Part shown: positions 6,839-13,574 of the stretch, piece after piece | Numbering within the stretch: position 1 is the first letter of the stretch | Layout: every line of letters begins with the position of its first letter | DNA from: Actinomycetota bacterium | Lineage (GTDB): Bacteria > Actinomycetota > Acidimicrobiia > Acidimicrobiales > Ilumatobacteraceae | Reading direction: 5' to 3' | NCBI GenBank assembly: GCA_009927375.1 | Contig: RFNE01000244.1 | Coordinates: forward strand, 1 to 16,614 | DNA length: 16,614 bases | The notes under the pieces: model-generated | Database searches by the model: none | What the model saw: only the letters and a program-made list of their open reading frames with translations | Told to the model about the DNA's origin: nothing | Made by a program: the position numbers and the translations under genes

Positions 6839-7791
6839 GTGACCTCGAAGGTTTCCCAAGCAGAGCGGATGATCAACCTGCTCGCGCTCCTCGTGGAGCG
6901 CTCGCGTCCGCTCACCTTGAAGCAGATTCGTCGCGAGCTGGGTAACCAATATTCCGATCAGGACGAGGCTGCTCGCGCGGCATTCGAGCGCGACAAGAGC
7001 GAGTTGCGCAAGATGGGGATTCCGATCGAGATGGTCACGCTCGGCGGAGACCAGGCGGGTGAGGGCGGTTACACCGTCGATCGACGAAGCTTCCTCCTCG
7101 CAGACCTCAAGCTCACCGAAGAGGAGCGCAGTGCGCTCGAGCTCGCGATCGCCACCGTGCGCATGGGTGCACTCGTCGGCGAGGGAGCGCTGTGGAAGTT
7201 GGGCGGCGAACGTGTGGCGAGGACGCCGACGACCTCGGTCAACATCCAGATGACCGATGACGTGCTCGTCGCACTCGCGTCCGGAGTCGTCGAGCGCAAG
7301 ACGCTCACGTTCACCTACAAGACCGAGCAGCGCAAGGTCGATCCGTACGGCCTGCTCGCCCGCGGTGGGTTCTGGTATCTCGTCGGCCACGATCACCTGC
7401 GCGGCGCCCAGCGCGTGTTTCGAGTCGATCGCATCGAATCCTCGATCGGGGTCGGGGCGAAAGGTTCGTTCGACCGGCCAGTCGGGTTCGATCTCACGCG
7501 AGCCGTGCCGACCGAACGCGACATGCTCGCCGATGGTGAGGCCGAAGCGACCACGCCGTCGTGCGGGTGGACGCAGTGCTTGCTTCGCGCGTGCGTGAAG
7601 AATTCGGGGAACAGTCAGTGGTCGCGACGAATGCCGACGGTTCGATGAACTTTTCGATCCCGTGCGCGAACCTCGCCGCATTCCGATCCTGGCTGTTCGC
7701 GATGGTGGACCGTGCCGAGGTTCTCTCTCCACCGTTCGTTCGCGATCACGTCATCGCTGCGCTCCGTGAGATGGTCGAGGCGAAGTCATGA
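6839..7791 (+). CDS. pafB: WYL-domain transcriptional regulator PafB, with one frameshift
   Basis: PafB and PafC together activate the LexA/RecA-independent DNA-damage response in mycobacteria, with RNA polymerase as partner. The N-terminal winged helix-turn-helix is at about residues 5-60 (AERMINLLALLVERSRPLTLKQIRREL, then FERDKSELRKMGIPI). The WYL domain follows at about 150-215, with FWYLVGHDHLRGAQRVFRVDRI. After acg 7553-7555 the frame changes: restoring one missing G joins EATT to AVVRVDAVLASRVREEFG, and the protein continues to the stop at 7789-7791, giving about 317 residues, the usual size. As written, the first frame would end at 7648 with a short unrelated tail and lose the C-terminal WCX region. 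The GTG start at 6839 is set by the TAGTCT element. The stop overlaps the pafC ATG (ATGA), as expected for a protein pair made together. Confidence 0.88.
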
Positions 7792-8738
7792 AGATTCGCC
7801 GTCAGCGTCGCGGCCCGCGCAGTGCGGGTGAGCGAGTCGAGCGCTTGCTCGTCATGTTGCCGTGGATTCTCGAGCGTCGGCAGGTTCGGCTCGCCGACAT
7901 GGCCAAGCAGTTCCGCCTGAGCGAGAAGGAGTTGATGGACGACCTGATGATGGTCTCCATGTGTGGCGTTCCGCCGTATACGCCCGACGCGCTCATCGAC
8001 GTGCGGGTGGACGAGGAGTGGGTCGTCGCCGAGGTGCCGCACATGTTCAGGCGTCCACTGCAGCTCACGTCGGCCGAGGTGTTCGTGTTGAGTGCAATGC
8101 GCGACGCGGCGATGAGAATCCCCGGAGCCGACCGCAACGGACCGCTGGCGAGTGCGCTGAACAAATTGAAGGCGCTCCTCCCGAAGGAAGAAGCAGGAGT
8201 TGCCGTCGACTTGCGCGCCGTGCGCTTCCTCGAGGAACTGCGCGACGCCCTCGACCGCGGCGCAGAGGTGAAGATCACCTATTTCACGCCGTCGACCGCG
8301 ACGCGCTCCGAGCGCAATGTGGTTCCGCGTCGGATCTTGGAGTCCTTCGGCAACTGGTACGTCCAGGGCGACGACTCCGCGTCGGGGGAGATGCGCACGT
8401 TCCGCATCGATCGCATCGACGCACTGTCGTTCACCGGCCGCACCGTGCCCGTGGTCGAGATGAACGACGACGAGGAGACGTGGTTCGCCGATGCGAGTGA
8501 ATTCGTCACACTTTCGGTGTCACCGAAGGCGCGCTGGATCGTCGAGCAGTATCCCTATGTGTCGCGCACGGAGTCCTCGGACGGCCGCATTGTCGTGACC
8601 ATGGCGGTGACGAGTGAACACTGGCTCGGCCGCTTGCTGCTGCGCGCGGGGACCGATGCACACGTGGTCGAGCCGGCCAAATGGACGGATCTCGCCGCGC
8701 GGACCGCACGAAGTGTGCTCGCCCGTTACGGCAGCTGA
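7788..8738 (+). CDS. pafC: WYL-domain transcriptional regulator PafC
   Basis: This 316-residue protein is the second half of the PafBC activator. It has an N-terminal helix-turn-helix (about 15-70: ERVERLLVMLPWILERRQVRLADMAKQFRLSEKELMDDL), a middle region and a WYL domain around 175-235 (NWYVQGDD then GEMRTFRIDRI), followed by a C-terminal WCX-like region with WIVEQYPY and LLLRAG. WYL domains are thought to sense a DNA-damage signal, possibly a nucleic acid ligand. The overlap ATGA with pafB shows translational coupling. In many actinobacteria this pair sits beside proteasome and Tat genes; here it is next to pgi and an exonuclease instead. The stop is only 3 bases from the stop of the convergent exonuclease gene. 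Confidence 0.9.
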   Translation: MKIRRQRRGPRSAGERVERLLVMLPWILERRQVRLADMAKQFRLSEKELMDDLMMVSMCGVPPYTPDALIDVRVDEEWVVAEVPHMFRRPLQLTSAEVFVLSAMRDAAMRIPGADRNGPLASALNKLKALLPKEEAGVAVDLRAVRFLEELRDALDRGAEVKITYFTPSTATRSERNVVPRRILESFGNWYVQGDDSASGEMRTFRIDRIDALSFTGRTVPVVEMNDDEETWFADASEFVTLSVSPKARWIVEQYPYVSRTESSDGRIVVTMAVTSEHWLGRLLLRAGTDAHVVEPAKWTDLAARTARSVLARYGS

Positions 8739-8741
8739 GAT

Positions 8742-9314
8742 CTACGGAGCGAAGCGGTCGAGCTGGTCAGATCGTTCAATTCCTGCCGCGCCGAAAAGGT
8801 GAGGGAGGAGTCGTGCGACGACGCGTGAGTCGTCGAGGGCGTCGTGGTTCGCCTGCTCGGTCACCCCGTAGCGCTCGGCGATCGCGCGCAAGGTGTTCGA
8901 CTGCTTGCGGCCGTCTTCGAGTGAGCGCGCGAGCCTGAGGGTGCAGATGGGTCTGTCGAGATGCACCGCACGCTTGGCGCGGTCGGCTTCTGCCGTGAGG
9001 AACCCGATGTCGAACTTGGCGTTGTGGGCGATGAATCGAGCGTCGCGAAGCGCCCAGTTGAGGTGATCGATGGCGACGCCAACGGGCAATCCGTCTCGAA
9101 GATCGCGTCGGGTTATCCCGTGTATCTCGTATGCGCCGAGCTTGCCGAAACCGGGAATGTCTTGTCGTACGTAGGTGGCAAACTCGGATTCGATCGTGCC
9201 GTCGCCACGTGCGATCACGATTCCGAGTTGCAACATTCGACAGGTCTGAGGATCGAGACCCGTCGTTTCGGTGTCGACCACCGCAAAGCGCTGGGAGTGC
9301 ACCGACGAATCCAT
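8742..9314 (-). CDS. DnaQ-like DEDDh 3'-5' exonuclease
   Basis: This 190-residue exonuclease has all five DEDDh residues visible: D14 and E16 in VVDTETTG (Exo I), D102 in AHNAKFD (Exo II), and H157 with D162 in NHDALDD (Exo III). The protein is just the nuclease fold, about the size of a stand-alone epsilon-like or ExoX-like enzyme, with no polymerase-binding or helicase domain. It should remove nucleotides from 3' ends of DNA or RNA; the actual role (proofreading, repair or RNA trimming) cannot be told. Its location tail to tail with the DNA-damage regulators is suggestive but could be chance. The ATG at 9314 is preceded by a TACGGT -10 element 6 bases upstream. Confidence 0.9.
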   Translation of the reverse strand: MDSSVHSQRFAVVDTETTGLDPQTCRMLQLGIVIARGDGTIESEFATYVRQDIPGFGKLGAYEIHGITRRDLRDGLPVGVAIDHLNWALRDARFIAHNAKFDIGFLTAEADRAKRAVHLDRPICTLRLARSLEDGRKQSNTLRAIAERYGVTEQANHDALDDSRVVARLLPHLFGAAGIERSDQLDRFAP

Positions 9315-9320
9315 GTCGCC

Positions 9321-9326
9321 ACCGTA
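9321..9326 (-). promoter_or_regulatory. Putative -10 element of the exonuclease gene
   Basis: The minus-strand hexamer TACGGT ends 6 bases before the ATG at 9314. The upstream permease gene ends at 9358 on the same strand, so the exonuclease could also be read from that transcript. Confidence 0.45.
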
Positions 9327-9357
9327 TTGCGTGGGTGTGTCGGAGGAAAAGTCGCGG

Positions 9358-11243
9358 TTACGGAATGACGATCGGGACCGAAGTCACGACCGTGTTCGGT
9401 CGGAACAACAACTTCGCCTTGATGGCGAGTGCCGACTGGTTGTGCAGCCATTGCGACTTGATGCTGGTGACGAACTCGGGGATGATCACGGTGATCAGGT
9501 CGTCGCGATTCTCCGAGTCGAGTTCATTGATCCGATTGAGGATCGGCTCGGTGAGGTCACGGAACTCCGAGATGATCGTGTCGAGTTCGACGTTGATGTC
9601 GTACTTCGCCCACTCGCTGTTCAGACGCTCACGGTCTTCAGGTGTCTGGATGACCGAAGTGCGATGAGGCGGTCGGGTCGCAGGCTTTCGGCGTAGCGCA
9701 GGGCACGCAGCACGCCCTGGTTGACCGACCCGACGAGGACGATGACGAAGTGCGTGTGGTACGGCGCGCGGTATCCCTCGACTGGGAGCAAATACTTGCG
9801 GACACGCACGTAGTGACGACTCACTGCCTTGAAGGCGATCATCATCGTCGGGATCAAGACCGCGGGGATCCACGCTCCGTCGGTGAACTTCACGGTCACG
9901 ACCGTTCCGGCAACGAAGAGTGTGGTCAGCGCGCCGACGCCGTTGATCCCGATGTGCAACTTCCAACGGGCCTCGCGATGCCGATAGTGGTGCACGCACA
10001 TTCCGGTCTGGCTGAGGGTGAAGCCTGTGAAGACGCCAACCGCGTAGAGCGGGATGAGTGCGTTGATGAGTCCACCGAATGCAACGAGGAGACCGATCGA
10101 AGCGAGGCTGAGGAAGATCACTCCGTTGGAGAACACGAGCCGGTCGCCGCGGTTCATGAACTGGCGCGGGAGGTAATTGTCCTTGGCGATGATCGACGTC
10201 AGTCGGGGGAAGTCGGCGTATGCGGTGTTGGCCGCCAAGATCAGGATCGCGAACGTGGAGAACTGGGTAATGAAGAAGAAGATGTTTCGTCCGCCGTAGA
10301 CCTGCTCGGCGAGCTGCGCGAGCACCGTGTTCGGGATGATCCCTTCGTGGTCCTTCACCGGTTCGAGGTGCTGGGCGAGCAAACTCAAACCGAAGAAGCA
10401 CCCACCGAGGATCGTCGCCATCATGATGAGCGTCGTGCTCGCATTCTTCGATTCGGGCTTCTTGAACGCGGGAACACCGTTCGACACCGCCTCGACACCG
10501 GTGAGCGCGACCGCGCCGGAGGCGAATGCTTTCAGGAAGTAGAACATCGTGACCGATGACTGCATCTCGAGGAGATGTGCGGCCTCGCCGGTGTGTTCGA
10601 TCGGCGGGAGATCTTGGACGAAGACGCGGAAGAGACCGACGACGATGAGGGTGATGAGTGAGGCGACGTAGAGATAGGTGGGTGGAGCGAAGAGTGCGCC
10701 TGACTCCTTCAGTCCGCGAAGGTTGGCGAGCATCATCAACAACACGAAGCCAATGCACAACTGCACGCGATACGGAGCGAGACCATTGAAGGCGGAGATG
10801 ATCGCTGCCACGCCACCGGCGACGGACACACAGACGGTCAGGACGTAGTCGATGAGGAGCGACGCGCCGGCAATGAGGCCCGGGTACTCGCCCAGGTTCT
10901 CCTTCGACACGACGTAGGAACCGCCACCGCTCGGATAGGCGAAGATGGTTTGGCGATAGCTCGTGGCCACAATCGCGAGCAGGACGATGACCATGATCGA
11001 GATGGGGACGAGCTTCGTGTAGGCGGCCATTCCGACGCCGGCAAGCGAGAGGAAGACGATGAGGATTTCTTCCGTCGCATATGCGGTCGAAGAAATAGCG
11101 TCACTCGCGAAGACCGGCAGCGCGACCTTCTTGGAGAGACGCTGGTGTTGGTCTTCCGATGTGGCGATGGGATTGCCGATGACGAATCGCTTGAACGCCC
11201 CAGATCGTGCCACCCGTGCCATATGCGACATAGAGACTGCCAC
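9358..11243 (-). CDS. KimA-like potassium/APC-superfamily permease, with one frameshift
   Basis: This is a twelve-helix APC-fold permease with a cytosolic C-terminal domain, closely resembling Bacillus subtilis KimA (a K+/H+ symporter) as I recall its sequence. Shared blocks include SSTAYATEEIL, FAYPSGGGSYVVSKENLGE, YPGLIAGASLLIDYVLTV, ALTGVEAVSNGVPAF, ILAANTAYADFPRL and LIPLYAVGVFTGFTLSQTG. Residues matching the KimA potassium site are present (counted from the GTG): D48, Y55, Y133, T136 and S140. The C-terminal domain starts near residue 475. Near 9656-9658 one base is missing; restoring it joins PDRLIAL to SVIQTPEDRERLNSEW and the domain ends with HNQSALAIKAKLLFRPNTVVTSVP at 9358, total about 628 residues. 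Unrepaired, the frame stops at 9621 and loses about 100 residues. Starts at 11231 or 11222 (both ATG) are also possible. It is divergent from ceoB-ceoC, the same arrangement I recall for Rv2690c in M. tuberculosis. Confidence 0.88.
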
Positions 11244-11273
11244 AGATTTACGGGTGTTGGCGGGTCTGTCGCC

Positions 11274-11279
11274 TACGCT
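11274..11279 (+). promoter_or_regulatory. Putative -10 element of ceoB-ceoC
   Basis: TACGCT lies 26 bases upstream of the ceoB GTG. With a start point about 7 bases downstream, the mRNA leader would be about 20 bases and include a purine-rich ribosome site, GAGAGGGA at 11291-11298. This operon is thus of the leadered type, unlike most starts in the window. Confidence 0.4.
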
Positions 11280-11305
11280 GAAATCTGCAAGAGAGGGAGC
11301 AAGCG

Positions 11306-11967
11306 GTGCACGTTGTCATAGTCGGGTGCGGACGAGTGGGTTCCACCCTCGGGCGAGAGTTGACCAAAGCTGGCCACACCGTTGCCGTCATCGACCGTAA
11401 GCCCGAGGCATTCAGTCGCCTCGGGGAGGGTTTCACCGGGCAGACCGTCGTCGGCATCGGTTTCGATCGCGACGTCTTGGTCGAAGCGGGTATCGAGCGC
11501 GCGGGTGCGCTCGCATCCGTGACGAACGGTGACAACTCGAACATCTTGATCGCACGGGTTGCCCGCGAAGAGTTCGGTCTCGAGCGGGTGGTGGCGCGGA
11601 TCTACGACCCGAAGCGAGCGAGATCTACGAACGTCTCGGTATCGCCACCGTGGCGACCGTGAAGTGGACCTCCGAGCGAATCATGCGTCGCATCCTGCCG
11701 GATCTTCCCGCGGTCGAGTGGACCGACCCGAGCGCAAAGGTCGTGCTCGTCGAACGAGAGATGCCCAAGTCGCTCGTCGGCACCCGAGTGACCGCACTCG
11801 ACAGCGCTGACGCACGAGTCTCGGCGATCCGCCGACTCGGTGCTGCCGTGATCATCGACGAGGACACGGTCGTGCAGGAAGGTGACGTCGTCTACGTGAT
11901 GGCCAACATCGCGGGGCTCGAGGCGTTCGACGCATCACTTGCGAATTCGAACGGGAAGGGTCACTGA
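11306..11967 (+). CDS. ceoB: TrkA/RCK-family potassium uptake regulator CeoB, with one frameshift
   Basis: This is a cytosolic nucleotide-binding regulator of potassium transport. The Rossmann (RCK_N/TrkA-N) domain begins at once: VVIVGCGRVG with the GxGxxG glycines G7-G12 and acidic D30 (AVIDRK), indicating NAD(H) preference. The TrkA-C domain lies at about 140-215, ending LVEREMPKSLVG through DEDTVVQEGDVVYVMA. After 11620 one G is missing; restoring it joins IYDPKRA to EIYERLGIATVATVKWTSERIMRR, the usual end of the first domain. The repaired protein is about 220 residues, close to mycobacterial CeoB. Unrepaired, the first frame ends at 11662 without the C domain. The GTG start at 11306 is preceded by GAGAGGGA with 7 bases spacing. 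It is followed 2 bases later by ceoC, so the two are co-transcribed and probably form a heteromeric ring. Confidence 0.88.
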
Positions 11968-11969
11968 CC

Positions 11970-12638
11970 ATGAAGGTCGTCATCGCAGGTGGTGGAAGCG
12001 TCGGTCGCTTCACGGCTGAACAACTCGTCGCGGCCGGGCACGAAGTGACGATCATTGAAAACGATCGCTCGGTCGTGCGGGAGTATGCCGACGACGAGGC
12101 TGCAACTGGAGTCAAGTGGCACCAGGGAGACGCGTGTGACGTTGCGGTGCTCGCAGCTGCGGGCGTCACGATGGCCGACGTCGTTGCCTCGGTCACCGGT
12201 GACGACGAAGACAACCTCGTCGTCTCGTTGCTGTCGAAACAGGAATTCGGCGTTCCGCGCGTCGTTGCGCGCGTGAACAATCCGAACAACTACTGGATGT
12301 TCAACGACATGTGGGGTGTCGACGTCTCGGTGTCGACTCCGCATCTGATCACGAGCCTCGTGCAGGAAGCGGTCACCGTTGGATCCTTCGTTCGACTGAT
12401 GCAGTTGAAGGGTGGCAAGGCGGAACTGATCGAGGTGACGCTCGCAGAGACGTCACCGGCGTGTGACAAGGCACTCAAGGAACTGCAGTTCCCACGAAGC
12501 GCGACGGTCGTTGCGATCGTGCGTGACAGCCGCGTGCTCGTCCCGGACAAAGAGACGGTGTTGCGTGTCGGCGACGAAGTGATGGCGCTCATCACCGAGG
12601 ACGCCGAGGCTGCGGTCGAAAAGATTCTCGTCGGCTGA
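11970..12638 (+). CDS. ceoC: TrkA/RCK-family potassium uptake regulator CeoC
   Basis: The second TrkA-type regulator, 222 residues, is intact. It has the Rossmann motif VVIAGGGSVGRF (G7-G12) with E30 at the end of the second strand (TIIEND), so like CeoB it should bind NAD(H). The middle has the typical DVVASVTGDDEDNLVVSLLSKQEFGVPRVVARVNNP and a segment NDMWGVDVSVSTPHLITSLVQE. The TrkA-C domain follows (about 135-222, ending LVPDKETVLRVGDEVMALI). The ATG at 11970 follows the ceoB stop by 2 bases and is preceded by GGGAAGGG at 11953-11960. CeoB and CeoC usually partner with a Trk/Ktr channel subunit; no such subunit is in view, and the divergent KimA-like permease is the obvious candidate partner. 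The stop is 4 bases from that of the convergent OB-fold gene. Confidence 0.92.
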   Translation: MKVVIAGGGSVGRFTAEQLVAAGHEVTIIENDRSVVREYADDEAATGVKWHQGDACDVAVLAAAGVTMADVVASVTGDDEDNLVVSLLSKQEFGVPRVVARVNNPNNYWMFNDMWGVDVSVSTPHLITSLVQEAVTVGSFVRLMQLKGGKAELIEVTLAETSPACDKALKELQFPRSATVVAIVRDSRVLVPDKETVLRVGDEVMALITEDAEAAVEKILVG

Positions 12639-12642
12639 CGAG

Positions 12643-13008
12643 TCAGTTGTCGCTCTGCGGCAGCAGGGTGTATGCGGGATTGAGGAACACGAGTCGATTG
12701 CGGTCGAGATGTGGCACTCCGTCGACGACGATGCAGTGACCGTGCTCGATGCCGGCGACGTGGCGTCGTCCGCTGAAGATCACGGTTGCCTCGCCGGTGC
12801 CGTCGTTGATCACGATCTCCGTCGACGGGATTCCTGAGCGCGGCTTGATCGTCATGCGCTTGACCTCACCGCAGGCCTTCGTGCGAAATCGCGGCTCGAG
12901 TTCGCTCAACGGTGCGAGACGAAGCTTCTCGAATCGGTCGATGAGGCGCTCCGCGTCAATCTCGCGGATTGACTTGTTCGCCGACTTGAGTTTGTTTCGG
13001 AGTCCCAT
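12643..13008 (-). CDS. OB-fold nucleic acid-binding domain protein (Rv2694c-like)
   Basis: This 121-residue protein consists of a helical, basic N-terminus (MGLRNKLKSANKSIREIDAERL) and a single OB-fold at about 40-115. The fold is seen in KACGEVKRMTIKPRSGIPSTEIVINDGTGEATVIFSGRRHVAGIEHGHCIVVDGVP: alternating strands with a DGTG turn typical of single-strand-binding and RecG-type folds. The function is unknown. A homologue sits near ceoB-ceoC in M. tuberculosis (Rv2694c, from memory), so the linkage is old. A TAGCGT -10 candidate lies 15 bases upstream of the ATG at 13008. It converges with ceoC, so it is not in the same transcript. Confidence in the fold is higher than in any role. Confidence 0.85.
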   Translation of the reverse strand: MGLRNKLKSANKSIREIDAERLIDRFEKLRLAPLSELEPRFRTKACGEVKRMTIKPRSGIPSTEIVINDGTGEATVIFSGRRHVAGIEHGHCIVVDGVPHLDRNRLVFLNPAYTLLPQSDN

Positions 13009-13023
13009 GGCTTTCGATCAACA

Positions 13024-13029
13024 ACGCTA
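13024..13029 (-). promoter_or_regulatory. Putative -10 element of the OB-fold protein gene
   Basis: On the minus strand TAGCGT lies 15 bases before the ATG at 13008. A start point 7 bases downstream would leave a leader of about 8 bases, too short for a proper ribosome site. Confidence 0.35.
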
Positions 13030-13090
13030 ATCCACCTCGGCGACCGGAGTTGTGACGAAAGGTACCGATGGTGGGCGTCAGGTGCGCACC

Positions 13091-13096
13091 TAGGCT
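13091..13096 (+). promoter_or_regulatory. Putative -10 element of the small anchored protein gene
   Basis: TAGGCT ends 7 bases before the ATG at 13104, with no ribosome site. It decides the start: an upstream in-frame ATG at 13068 would lie ahead of this promoter and adds 12 residues before the signal anchor. Confidence 0.55.
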
Positions 13097-13103
13097 GAAA
13101 GCG

Positions 13104-13529
13104 ATGAGTACGCGCAAGTTGATTCTCTGGTCGCTCGTGTGCGGTGTACTGATCCTCGTCGCTGGAAGCATCAAGTTGCGCCAGTCGGTCGATTCAACGA
13201 GCATCGATGACAAGGTTCTTGCCGTCGGTCAGTCCACGACGGTCGGTGGCATGAGCGTTGCAGTCGAGTCGCTCATGGTGACGAACGACAACACGTTGGT
13301 CACGGTCACGATCGGCGGCCTCGAGGGCGAGTCGGCGACCGCAGGGTGGAAGATGCTCGCTGGTGGCGAGGCGAGCGAGCCCGTGGCAGGCACAGGAGAT
13401 CAGCCGTGGTGCACGACGACGACGGTGGAGCCGGTGAGTTGCGTGGTTGCGTTTCCGGTCTCGAGTGGGACACCTGCGGTCTTCTACTACCGCGACGGTG
13501 ACAACGGTCAATGGGCGATCGAGGAATAA
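13104..13529 (+). CDS. Small membrane-anchored extracytoplasmic protein of unknown function
   Basis: I do not recognise this 141-residue protein. It has a short basic head (MSTRK), one membrane helix at about residues 6-21 (LILWSLVCGVLILVAG), and an exported domain. The exported part is rich in Thr, Val and Ser with alternating strand-like stretches (VDDKVLAVGQSTTVGGMSVAVESLMV, TLVTVTIGG), so a small beta-sandwich is plausible. Two cysteines, PWCTTTT and VSCVVAF, about 11 residues apart, could form a disulfide outside the cell. It has no lipobox, so the helix is an anchor or an uncleaved signal. Its own leaderless-type promoter precedes it, and lpd follows 45 bases later on the same strand, with its own promoter candidate. 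Nothing ties it to the dehydrogenase genes beyond position. Confidence 0.78.
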   Translation: MSTRKLILWSLVCGVLILVAGSIKLRQSVDSTSIDDKVLAVGQSTTVGGMSVAVESLMVTNDNTLVTVTIGGLEGESATAGWKMLAGGEASEPVAGTGDQPWCTTTTVEPVSCVVAFPVSSGTPAVFYYRDGDNGQWAIEE

Positions 13530-13541
13530 CCACCGTGGGAG

Positions 13542-13547
13542 TACCGT
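13542..13547 (+). promoter_or_regulatory. Putative -10 element of lpd
   Basis: TACCGT lies 27 bases before the proposed ACG start of lpd, giving a leader of about 20 bases. The spacing is like that of ceoB (26) and sucB (24), the other genes here with a clear ribosome site. Confidence 0.4.
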
Positions 13548-13561
13548 TGAAACCCTTGGAC

Positions 13562-13568
13562 AAAGGAG
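13562..13568 (+). promoter_or_regulatory. Ribosome binding site of lpd pointing to an ACG start
   Basis: AAAGGAG is a strong Shine-Dalgarno sequence. Six bases separate it from ACG 13575, an ideal distance, while the nearby GTG at 13571 is only 2 bases away, is out of frame and meets TGA at 13580. The site therefore supports ACG, or an ATG misread as ACG, as the start. Confidence 0.6.
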
Positions 13569-13574
13569 TCGTGT

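Noticed and set aside
9358..10758. A long minus-strand frame of 466 codons as an independent gene.
   Set aside because: Only its last hundred or so codons are protein-like; these are the C-terminal part of the KimA-like permease after a frameshift. The rest is an out-of-frame reading of that gene.
11600..11665. Programmed ribosomal frameshifting in ceoB.
   Set aside because: There is no slippery heptamer or obvious downstream structure, and similar shifts in unrelated genes nearby point to a common technical cause.
11650..11967. Treating the second part of ceoB as a stand-alone TrkA-C protein.
   Set aside because: The text just before its first ATG, EIYERLGIATV, continues the Rossmann domain in the same frame, so it is the rest of ceoB after a missing base.
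13068..13103. An earlier ATG for the small anchored protein.
   Set aside because: It lies upstream of the TAGGCT element and would place 12 extra residues ahead of a normal basic head and anchor helix.
13571..13573. GTG as the start of lpd.
   Set aside because: It is out of frame with the dehydrogenase, reaches a TGA after three codons, and lies only 2 bases from the Shine-Dalgarno sequence.
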